Assembly: GCF_010020825.1 (NCBI RefSeq)
Contig: NZ_JAACJE010000001.1
Coordinates: 3,720,001-3,784,000, forward strand
Reading direction: 5' to 3'
DNA length: 64,000 nucleotides
Source: Acidovorax sp. 210-6
Lineage (GTDB): Bacteria > Pseudomonadota > Gammaproteobacteria > Burkholderiales > Burkholderiaceae_C
The notes under the pieces are model-generated. The model searched no databases, was not told the DNA's origin, and was given only the letters and a program-made list of their open reading frames with translations. This document shows, in pieces, positions 55,164 to 64,000 of this stretch. Made by a program: the position numbers and the translations under genes. Position 1 is the stretch's first letter, and the number at the start of each line of letters is the position of its first letter.

Positions 55164-55595
55164 TTACACACCCTCCACCGTCACGCCCATGGAGCGCGCA
55201 GAACCTGCAATGGTACGAACAGCAGCATCTAGAGATGCAGCGTTCATGTCCTTCATCTTGGTCTTGGCGATTTCTTCCAGCTGAGCGCGGGTGATCTTGC
55301 CGACCTTGGTCTTCAATGCATTGGCGGAACCCTTTTCCAGCTTGATCGCCTTTTTGATCAACGTGGTCGCCGGAGGGGTCTTGATAATGAAAGTAAAGCT
55401 CTTGTCTGCGAATGCCGTGATCACGACGGGCAGAGGAAGGCCGGGCTCCACACCTTGGGTCTGCGCGTTGAACGCCTTGCAGAACTCCATGATGTTGAGA
55501 CCGCGCTGGCCCAGAGCAGGACCAATGGGGGGAGAGGGATTGGCCTTACCAGCTGGCACTTGCAGCTTGATGAAGCCGACGATTTTCTTCGCCAT
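55164..55595 (-). CDS. rplK: 50S ribosomal protein L11
   Basis: The 143-residue protein binds the GTPase centre of 23S rRNA. It begins [20 protein letters not shown] and has [20 protein letters not shown], the proline-rich N-terminal domain that senses stalled ribosomes for RelA. The C-terminal RNA-binding domain ends [11 protein letters not shown]. It is the first gene of the ribosomal run, 122 bases after nusG. Confidence 0.99.
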   Translation of the reverse strand: MAKKIVGFIKLQVPAGKANPSPPIGPALGQRGLNIMEFCKAFNAQTQGVEPGLPLPVVITAFADKSFTFIIKTPPATTLIKKAIKLEKGSANALKTKVGKITRAQLEEIAKTKMKDMNAASLDAAVRTIAGSARSMGVTVEGV

Positions 55596-55717
55596 TTTTA
55601 AGACTCCTTACGGGTACCAGCGCCTACCGCAAAAACTGCACGCAGGCTCCCCGGGGGTTGTCGACTCGTTGATACACAGGGCGTTGAGTCGTTGAAACGC
55701 CAATGGACCCGCTGTGT

Positions 55718-56305
55718 TCAGGTTTTTTCTATCTGGCTGAATTCCAGCTCGACCGGCGTGGAGCGCCCGAAAATCATCACGGATACGCGCACACGGCTCT
55801 TTTCGTAGTTGACATCTTCCACAGTGCCGTTGAAGTCCGTGAACGGACCTTCCTTGACGCGCACCATCTCACCCACCATGAACTCGATCTTGTGGCGCGG
55901 CTTGTCGGTACCTTCCTGCATCTGACTGACGATCTTCTGCACTTCGTCTTCAGAGATGGGAGCGGGGCGATTTTTGGCGCCCCCCACAAATCCGGTCACC
56001 TTGCTGGTGTGCTTGATCAGATGCCAGGTGTCATCGTCCATGACCATCTCGACAAAGACGTAGCCAGGGAAGAGGCGCCGCTCGGTCGTCTTGCGCTGGC
56101 CATTCTTCATCTCGACCACCTCTTCGGTGGGCACCAGAATGCGACCGAACTTATCCTGCATTCCAGAACGTGCGATACGTTCAGCGATGTTGCGCTCTAC
56201 CGCCTTCTCCATGCCGGAGTAGGCATGAACGATGTACCAGCGCAAATCGGGATTGGCAGCAGAAGCGCCCTGCGCAGCACCACCCAGTTCAACATCAGCG
56301 CTCAT
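55718..56305 (-). CDS. nusG: Transcription termination/antitermination protein NusG
   Basis: The 195-residue elongation factor has the NGN domain ([40 protein letters not shown]) and a C-terminal KOW domain ([20 protein letters not shown]) that contacts Rho or ribosomal protein S10. The first 20 residues form a short N-terminal extension. It abuts the secE stop codon, so the two are co-translated. Confidence 0.98.
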   Translation of the reverse strand: MSADVELGGAAQGASAANPDLRWYIVHAYSGMEKAVERNIAERIARSGMQDKFGRILVPTEEVVEMKNGQRKTTERRLFPGYVFVEMVMDDDTWHLIKHTSKVTGFVGGAKNRPAPISEDEVQKIVSQMQEGTDKPRHKIEFMVGEMVRVKEGPFTDFNGTVEDVNYEKSRVRVSVMIFGRSTPVELEFSQIEKT

Positions 56306-56692
56306 TTATTTTCTCCAGCCCAGGATCAGATCGTAGAGCACCCACTCGAGGGTTTTGTCCGTGAACCAAAGGAACAGAGCCATCACGACAGCAAACGCAA
56401 ATACGTAGCCCGTCATCTGGACCGCTTCTTTGCGGCTGGGCCAGACCACCTTTTTGGCTTCGCGCCAGGCGTCTTTGGAGAAAGCAACAAGCTGGCGACC
56501 AGATTCCGACACCAAAAAGACTGCCGCAGCCAGAGCCAGCCCCACAATCAAAGCACCCCATTGAATCATGGGGCCCTGCTTGCTCAGCAGGTAAAAGCCA
56601 GCCACCGAGCCCAAAACCAGCAGCACTACCGCCGCCAACTTTGCTTTGTCCTGCCCTGTACTGACTGTCTCAACTTGCGAAGTGGCCATCAC
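56306..56692 (-). CDS. secE: Protein translocase subunit SecE
   Basis: The 128-residue inner-membrane protein has three transmembrane segments (near residues 18-38, 45-65 and 95-117), the long form seen in proteobacteria. The conserved amphipathic segment SKDAWREAKKVVWPSRKEAV precedes the last helix and clamps SecY. It is followed directly by nusG and lies downstream of tRNA-Trp. Confidence 0.97.
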   Translation of the reverse strand: MMATSQVETVSTGQDKAKLAAVVLLVLGSVAGFYLLSKQGPMIQWGALIVGLALAAAVFLVSESGRQLVAFSKDAWREAKKVVWPSRKEAVQMTGYVFAFAVVMALFLWFTDKTLEWVLYDLILGWRK

Positions 56693-56772
56693 TGCCTATC
56701 CTCAATAATTCGGTGCCTCTCAAGACACTGAAGCCCGCCAGAGACTGGCGGGCCTTGGTTGCCACTATCAGA

Positions 56773-56848
56773 TGGCAGGGGCAGTAGGAATCGAACCTAC
56801 AACCTTCGGTTTTGGAGACCGACGCTCTGCCAATTGAGCTATACCCCT
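56773..56848 (-). tRNA. tRNA-Trp (CCA)
   Basis: A 76-nt minus-strand gene beginning AGGGGTATAGCTCAATTGG, with anticodon arm CGGTCTCCAAAACCG (anticodon CCA), T arm GTAGGTTCGATTCCTAC and encoded CCA end. It sits eight bases after tuf, the position conserved in proteobacteria. Confidence 0.97.
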
Positions 56849-56856
56849 AGACCTTA

Positions 56857-58047
<1,191 letters not shown>

Positions 58048-58121
58048 TTTTCGACTCCGAAAAAAACAATAGCCAAACAACAGGATTACGACGCAGCCAT
58101 CAACAGACCGCACCACAAAGA

Positions 58122-58196
<75 letters not shown>

Positions 58197-58236
58197 AGCG
58201 CGAACAGCATTCGCACAAAAAAACAAACCGCAAGAC

Positions 58237-58310
58237 TGGAGCGGGAGACGGGAATCGAACCCGCGTCATTAGCTTGGAAGGCTAGGGTTCTACCATTGAA
58301 CTACTCCCGC
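58237..58310 (-). tRNA. tRNA-Gly (TCC)
   Basis: A 74-nt minus-strand gene starting GCGGGAGTAGTTCAATGG, anticodon arm TAGCCTTCCAAGCTA (anticodon TCC), T arm GCGGGTTCGATTCCCGT and encoded CCA. Confidence 0.96.
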
Positions 58311-58364
58311 AGCTCTCGCTTCTCGCCACAGAACGCCAGGCATTACTGGCGCTCTGCTTGCATT

Positions 58365-58450
58365 TGGTGGAGGAGGCTGGATTCGAACCAGCGTAGGCGT
58401 AAGCCAACAGATTTACAGTCTGCCCCCTTTAGCCACTCGGGCACCCCTCC
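58365..58450 (-). tRNA. tRNA-Tyr (GTA)
   Basis: An 86-nt class II tRNA on the minus strand, starting GGAGGGGTGCCCGAGTGG, anticodon arm CAGACTGTAAATCTG (anticodon GTA), a long variable arm and encoded CCA. It leads the Tyr-Gly-Thr-tuf-Trp transcript. Confidence 0.96.
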
Positions 58451-58462
58451 GGAGAATCTCAA

Positions 58463-58492
58463 ATTATAGCAGAATTTTTTCCGCAAACTCAA
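58463..58492 (-). promoter_or_regulatory. Promoter of the tRNA-Tyr/Gly/Thr-tuf unit
   Basis: On the minus strand TTGAGT and TATAAT are 18 bases apart, with the -10 box about 13 bases before the tRNA-Tyr 5' end. Confidence 0.7.
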
Positions 58493-58523
58493 GAGATCGC
58501 GTTCAATGCAACATCCATTCCTG

Positions 58524-58599
58524 TGGCGCGGCTGGCGGGGATCGAACCCACGACCCTTGGCTTCGGAGGCCAATACTCTATCCACTGAGCTACAGCCGC
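58524..58599 (-). tRNA. tRNA-Arg (CCG)
   Basis: A 76-nt minus-strand gene starting GCGGCTGTAGCTCAGTGG, anticodon arm TTGGCCTCCGAAGCCAA (anticodon CCG), T arm GTGGGTTCGATCCCCGC and encoded CCA. A GATAAT box at 58642-58647 upstream may be its promoter. Confidence 0.95.
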
Positions 58600-58680
58600 T
58601 GCGGCACGGAGGGATGCGATTGCATCTTTCGCGAGCCCGCGATTATCGCACGATTGATGACATGTCGGCCAACGCCAGCC

Positions 58681-58709
58681 AGGACAAGGGCAGACTTCCT
58701 TTTTATAAT
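58681..58709 (+). promoter_or_regulatory. Candidate promoter of the cytochrome gene
   Basis: AGGACA and TATAAT are 17 bases apart. The -10 box is a perfect match and lies 38 bases before the cytochrome start; the -35 is weak. Confidence 0.5.
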
Positions 58710-58747
58710 TTACTGATTTGCATCAACACAACACCAGGAGCCAACCC

Positions 58748-59257
58748 ATGCACGTCAATGACACCACTCACTCGGGAACTGGCCCTGTCAAATCGCCCAA
58801 GCAGCTGCTGTCAGCGAGTTTGCTCGGGTTCATTGTTCCCATCGTGACCATCATTGGGCTGGCCAGCTACGTAGCATCCGGATACAAGACATCCCCAGGG
58901 TCCACAGACATGGAGCGGTCGGTGAACGCGCGCATCCAAAAGGTTGGTACGGTGGAGATTCGCGATGCAAATCGCCCACTGAAAACTGGCGAGCAGGTTT
59001 ATCAAGCCCAGTGTGGAGCTTGCCACACCTCCGGAGCCTTGGGCGCTCCCAAGCTGGGCGACAGCCAGGCCTGGGATCCACGCGTCAAACAAGGCTTTGA
59101 AAGCCTCTTGCAATCGGCACTCAAAGGGAAGAATGCGATGGCAGCACAGGGTGGAGGGGCCTTCAACGATCTGGAAATCGCTCGTGCCGTGGTGTTTCTG
59201 GCCAACAAGGCCGGTGCAGGGTTCAGCGAACCGAAGGCTCCTGAGGTGGCACAGTAG
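58748..59257 (+). CDS. Monoheme c-type cytochrome (cytochrome c5 type)
   Basis: The 169-residue protein has an N-terminal membrane anchor (residues 22-44, LLSASLLGFIVPIVTIIGLA) and a periplasmic heme domain. The heme site is CGACHTSG near residue 95, and the distal ligand Met is likely in GKNAMAAQGGGAFNDLEIAR, typical of cytochrome c5. AGGAG eight bases before ATG 58748 fixes the start. It would shuttle electrons, for example to a terminal oxidase or a nitrogen-oxide reductase; no partner is adjacent. Its end overlaps the convergent gene by 35 bases. Confidence 0.9.
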   Translation: MHVNDTTHSGTGPVKSPKQLLSASLLGFIVPIVTIIGLASYVASGYKTSPGSTDMERSVNARIQKVGTVEIRDANRPLKTGEQVYQAQCGACHTSGALGAPKLGDSQAWDPRVKQGFESLLQSALKGKNAMAAQGGGAFNDLEIARAVVFLANKAGAGFSEPKAPEVAQ

Positions 59258-59786
59258 CAATTGCACTGTAGACGCCCGGACTTTTCACGTAGCCATATTT
59301 CCGTTCAAAGTCTTTGCTGCTGGCTTCCTCGATGGCGAGGAGCCGGTCATCTATGTGCTCCGCCAGCAATGCGACCTCGTGCGAATGAAGCAACCCTAGG
59401 CCAATCGGAGTTTTCGCATAGACGTATCCGTGCTCATCCTGCACGAAGCCCAAGGACTCGGTGAGCACCCCCGTGTGGGAGATCAATTCTGTGACCGTCT
59501 TTCCGAACCGAAAGACCCAGGGAGTGACCTCCAGTTCGACGAAGACCCTCTGAGGACCGTTCTGGAAAAACCAACAGCCGTTGGCATCGGCGGCATAGTT
59601 CCGGCCCATGAACGCAATCCACTTGGAGTGCACTATTTTCTCCCCCTTGATCTGAGGGAAGCTTCCCTGCGCCTGCACCGCAAGATCCCGGAGATACCAG
59701 TCACCACGCGCATCCAAGCCCAGCCACCCGTAGCAAGCCGGTACATTGGGCCACTTGCCCATCGCTTTGATCACAATGTCGTCCAC
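59223..59786 (-). CDS. Conserved protein of unknown function (DUF2946-annotated type)
   Basis: The 187-residue soluble protein begins at GTG 59786 (VDDIVIKAMGKWPNVPACYG) and continues with WLGLDARGDWYLRDLAVQAQ, FMGRNYAADANGCWFFQNGP and QRVFVELEVTPWVFR. I recall this pattern from Burkholderiales proteins annotated as DUF2946; the family name is from memory. No motif suggests a function. It lies between the cytochrome gene and the atpC terminator, converging on the former. Confidence 0.7.
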   Translation of the reverse strand: MDDIVIKAMGKWPNVPACYGWLGLDARGDWYLRDLAVQAQGSFPQIKGEKIVHSKWIAFMGRNYAADANGCWFFQNGPQRVFVELEVTPWVFRFGKTVTELISHTGVLTESLGFVQDEHGYVYAKTPIGLGLLHSHEVALLAEHIDDRLLAIEEASSKDFERKYGYVKSPGVYSAIATVPPQEPSVR

Positions 59787-59854
59787 TTTGCAGTCCCGTC
59801 AATGCCTACATGGAATGCTGGATCGCACGCCGCCCATCATAGGCACCCATTACA

Positions 59855-59885
59855 CAAAGAAAAAACCCCGCGATTCGCGGGGTTC
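59855..59885 (-). terminator. Terminator of the atp operon
   Basis: CCCCGCG pairs with CGCGGGG around three bases, and TTTTTTCTTT follows on the minus strand, 29 bases after atpC. Confidence 0.93.
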
Positions 59886-59910
59886 TTGCGGATGCTAGAG
59901 CGGAGTCTTC

Positions 59911-60330
59911 TCACTTCTTCTGGCGGAACTTGCGCAAAGCGGCAATCTGAGCTGCCATGACTGCCAATTCCGACTGGGCACGGGCCAAATCAATTTCGCT
60001 CTTCGCGTTCTTGACAGCCTCTTCCGCTGCGAGACGGGCCTGGTTGGCCTTCTCATCATCAAGATCCTTGCCGCGAACAGCGGTGTCAGAAAGAACGGTC
60101 ACTCGATCCGGCTGAACCTCAAGAATTCCGCCTGCAACAAAGACAAACTCTTCGCTGCCATCGGTCATCTCGATGCGCACCGAGCCAGGCTTGATGCGCG
60201 TGATCAACGGAGTATGGCGCGGATAGACACCCAGCTCACCAGCCTCGCCAGGCAGTGCGACAAAACGCGCCTCGCCGGAGAAGATGGATTCTTCGGCACT
60301 GACAACGTCTACATGAATGGTGTTGGCCAT
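59911..60330 (-). CDS. atpC: ATP synthase epsilon subunit
   Basis: The 139-residue central-stalk subunit begins [20 protein letters not shown] and contains [20 protein letters not shown] and [15 protein letters not shown] in the beta barrel, then a helical C-terminal pair ([20 protein letters not shown]) that can inhibit the motor. It is the last gene of the atp operon and is followed by a strong terminator. Confidence 0.98.
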   Translation of the reverse strand: MANTIHVDVVSAEESIFSGEARFVALPGEAGELGVYPRHTPLITRIKPGSVRIEMTDGSEEFVFVAGGILEVQPDRVTVLSDTAVRGKDLDDEKANQARLAAEEAVKNAKSEIDLARAQSELAVMAAQIAALRKFRQKK

Positions 60331-60414
60331 CTGAATTCCTTTGAAATCTTCGAAAGTGCTTGCGCTGGGTCAGGGTCGTCAACCGGTGGTCAGACGCCCC
60401 TTTCACCCCGGAAC

Positions 60415-61866
<1,452 letters not shown>

Positions 61867-62739
61867 TCAGCCGCTGATGGCCGCAGCCCCGGACACGATT
61901 TCCGACAGTTCCTTGGTGATGGCGGCCTGGCGGGTCTTGTTGTAGACCAGCTTCAATTCGCCAATCACGTTGCCTGCGTTGTCCGTGGCGGCCTTCATCG
62001 CCACCATGCGGGCGGAATGCTCGGACGCCATGTTCTCGGCCACGGCCTGGTAGATCAGCGATTCGACGTAGCGCACCAGCAGTTCGTCGATCACGGTCTG
62101 CGCGTCGGGCTCGTAGATGTAGTCCCAGCCGTGCTGGCCTTCGTCGGCCTGGAGCGTGTCGGCCTTGAGCGGCAGAAGCTGCTCGATCACCGGCTCCTGC
62201 TTCACCGTGTTGATGAACTTGGTGTACGCGAGGTACACCGCGTTGATCTTGCCTTCGGCATACGCATCGAGCAGCACCTTGACCGGCCCGATGAGCTTGT
62301 CCAGGTGCGGACGGTCGCCGAGCTGCGTGACCTGCGACACCACCTTGGCGCCGACGCGGTTCAGGAAGCCCAAGCCCTTGTTACCGATGGCCACGGCCTC
62401 GGTGGAGACGCCCTGCCCCTGCAGCTCGCGCAGCTTGCCGGTGACGGCCCGCAGCACGTTGGTGTTCAGACCGCCGCACAGCCCCTTGTCGGTCGTCACC
62501 ACGATGAGGCCCGCGACCTTGGCGTCGTTGGGCTTCATGAACGTGTGGACGTACTCGGGGTTGGCCTTGCCCAGATTGGCGGCAATGTTACGGATCTTGT
62601 CGCTGTAGGGACGGGCCGCACGCATGCGGTCCTGGGCCTTGCGCATCTTGGACACGGACACCATTTCCATGGCCTTCGTGATCTTCTTCGTGTTCTCGAA
62701 GCTCTTGATCTGGCCGCGTATTTCCTTGCCTGTTGCCAT
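61867..62739 (-). CDS. atpG: ATP synthase gamma subunit
   Basis: The 290-residue rotor subunit begins [20 protein letters not shown] and has [20 protein letters not shown] at the N-terminal coiled coil, [15 protein letters not shown] in the middle, and the C-terminal helix [20 protein letters not shown] then [18 protein letters not shown] that turns in the catalytic ring. It follows atpA after 18 bases. Confidence 0.98.
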   Translation of the reverse strand: MATGKEIRGQIKSFENTKKITKAMEMVSVSKMRKAQDRMRAARPYSDKIRNIAANLGKANPEYVHTFMKPNDAKVAGLIVVTTDKGLCGGLNTNVLRAVTGKLRELQGQGVSTEAVAIGNKGLGFLNRVGAKVVSQVTQLGDRPHLDKLIGPVKVLLDAYAEGKINAVYLAYTKFINTVKQEPVIEQLLPLKADTLQADEGQHGWDYIYEPDAQTVIDELLVRYVESLIYQAVAENMASEHSARMVAMKAATDNAGNVIGELKLVYNKTRQAAITKELSEIVSGAAAISG

Positions 62740-62757
62740 GATGGCTCCTCGTCCGGT

Positions 62758-64000
62758 TTAAGCGAACGACTTCTTGAACGCGGCGATCGCAGCGGTCAGT
62801 TCGGCTTCGGCATCCTTGTCCAGGGCCTTGCTCTTCTCGATCTTGTCGAGCAACGCGGCGTGGCTGGTCTTGAGGAACTGGTGCAGGCCGTGCTCGAAGG
62901 GCAGAACCTTCTTCACGTCGATGTCGTCCAGGTAGCCCTTGTTCACCGCGAACAGCGAGGCGCCCATCAGCGAGATGGACAGCGGGCTGTATTGCGGCTG
63001 CTTGAGCAGTTCGGTCACGCGCGCGCCGCGGTCCAGTTGCTTCTTGGTGGAAGCATCGAGGTCGGAGGCGAACTGCGCGAACGCGGCCAGTTCACGGTAC
63101 TGCGCGAGGTCGGTACGGATACCGCCGGACAGGCCCTTGATGACCTTGGTCTGTGCCGACGAACCCACGCGCGACACCGAGATACCGGCGTTGATGGCGG
63201 GGCGGATACCGGCGTTGAACAGGTTGGTTTCCAGGAAGATCTGGCCGTCGGTGATCGAGATCACGTTGGTCGGAACGAACGCAGACACGTCGCCGGCTTG
63301 CGTCTCGATGATGGGCAGCGCGGTCAGCGAGCCGGTCTGGCCCTTGACTTCGCCCTTGGTGAAGGCTTCGACGTAGTCGGCGTTCACGCGGGCTGCGCGC
63401 TCCAGCAGACGGCTGTGCAGGTAGAACACGTCGCCGGGGTAGGCTTCGCGGCCTGGGGGACGGCGCAGCAGCAGCGAGACCTGGCGGTAGGCCACGGCTT
63501 GCTTGGACAGGTCGTCATAGACGATCAGCGCGTCCTGACCGCGGTCACGGAAGTATTCACCCATCGTGCAGCCGGAGTAGGCCGACACGTACTGCATGGC
63601 GGCAGATTCGGAAGCCGAGGCAGCCACGACAATGGTGTATTCCATCGCGCCGGCTTGCTCCAGTGCGCGCACCACGTTCTTGATCGACGAGGCTTTCTGG
63701 CCGATGGCAACGTAGATACACGTCACGCCCTGGCCCTTCTGGGCGATGATGGCGTCGATGGCCACAGCGGTCTTGCCGGTCTGGCGGTCACCAATGATCA
63801 GCTCGCGCTGGCCACGGCCCACGGGCACCATGGAGTCGATACACTTCAGGCCCGACTGCAGCGGCTGGTCCACCGATTGGCGTGCGATCACGCCGGGCGC
63901 GACCTTTTCGATCACATCGGTCAGCTTGGCGTTGATGGGACCCTTGCCGTCAATCGGCTGGCCCAGGGCATTGACCACACGACCGATGAGTTCGGGACCG
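62758..64000 (-). CDS. atpA: ATP synthase alpha subunit (partial at the window edge)
   Basis: About 413 C-terminal residues are visible; the N-terminal part lies beyond the right edge. The frame runs [20 protein letters not shown] at the edge, then the P-loop in [20 protein letters not shown], the signature [17 protein letters not shown] and the C-terminal helices ending [10 protein letters not shown]. The non-catalytic alpha subunit alternates with beta in F1. atpH, atpF, atpE and atpB presumably precede it outside the window. Confidence 0.98.
   Translation of the reverse strand, partial: GPELIGRVVNALGQPIDGKGPINAKLTDVIEKVAPGVIARQSVDQPLQSGLKCIDSMVPVGRGQRELIIGDRQTGKTAVAIDAIIAQKGQGVTCIYVAIGQKASSIKNVVRALEQAGAMEYTIVVAASASESAAMQYVSAYSGCTMGEYFRDRGQDALIVYDDLSKQAVAYRQVSLLLRRPPGREAYPGDVFYLHSRLLERAARVNADYVEAFTKGEVKGQTGSLTALPIIETQAGDVSAFVPTNVISITDGQIFLETNLFNAGIRPAINAGISVSRVGSSAQTKVIKGLSGGIRTDLAQYRELAAFAQFASDLDASTKKQLDRGARVTELLKQPQYSPLSISLMGASLFAVNKGYLDDIDVKKVLPFEHGLHQFLKTSHAALLDKIEKSKALDKDAEAELTAAIAAFKKSFA

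Overview
The window is a GC-rich betaproteobacterial chromosome segment. The order tRNA-Tyr/Gly/Thr, tuf, tRNA-Trp, secE, nusG, rplKAJL, rpoBC, together with an rsmB-DUF4390-ntrY-ntrX cluster, a DUF3567 gene and a dispersed AGCGC...AGCTAT...TAGCA repeat, point to Comamonadaceae (Acidovorax, Alicycliphilus, Diaphorobacter or a close relative). The genus cannot be fixed from the sequence alone.

Positions 1-13.9 kb hold metabolism and stress genes: a fused glucosylglycerol-phosphate phosphatase/synthase cut by the left edge, a small MscS channel, an FAH-family hydrolase, DUF3108 and DUF3567 proteins, a nitroreductase, NnrS, the B12-dependent ribonucleotide reductase NrdJ, a ChaN-type lipoprotein, PurU and a LysR regulator. 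Positions 14-28.5 kb hold catabolic genes: a GlcD-like FAD oxidase, a LysR gene divergent from an ALDH7-DAO-TPP enzyme operon, a DNA methyltransferase-type repair protein, a class V aminotransferase, a 262-bp MITE-like element, a single-chain biotin-dependent carboxylase, threonine aldolase and YggS.

Positions 28.5-35.2 kb carry the twitching-motility ATPases pilT and pilU with a cyclic-nucleotide-binding gene between them, a beta-hydroxyacid dehydrogenase, and the envelope/replication cluster yraN-diaA-dolP facing rsmI. Positions 35.29-39.46 kb are a 4.1-kb integrative element in the 3' end of tRNA-Phe, bounded by 48-bp direct repeats. It encodes a tyrosine integrase, a DUF4224 protein, an HUH rolling-circle replication protein with repeats and a palindrome over its start, two different HNH nucleases and an unknown protein. 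It is the main accessory region and the best candidate for something undescribed.

Positions 39.5-64 kb are core housekeeping on the minus strand: ntrX-like/ntrY, DUF4390, rsmB, rpoC, rpoB, the L7/L12-L10-L1-L11 genes, nusG, secE, tuf and tRNA genes, then a monoheme cytochrome, a conserved unknown gene, and the ATP synthase genes atpC, atpD, atpG and part of atpA, which is cut by the right edge.

A recurring theme is a roughly 50-bp dispersed repeat. It lies between genes but has also been accommodated in frame inside the carboxylase, rsmB and apparently chaN genes.
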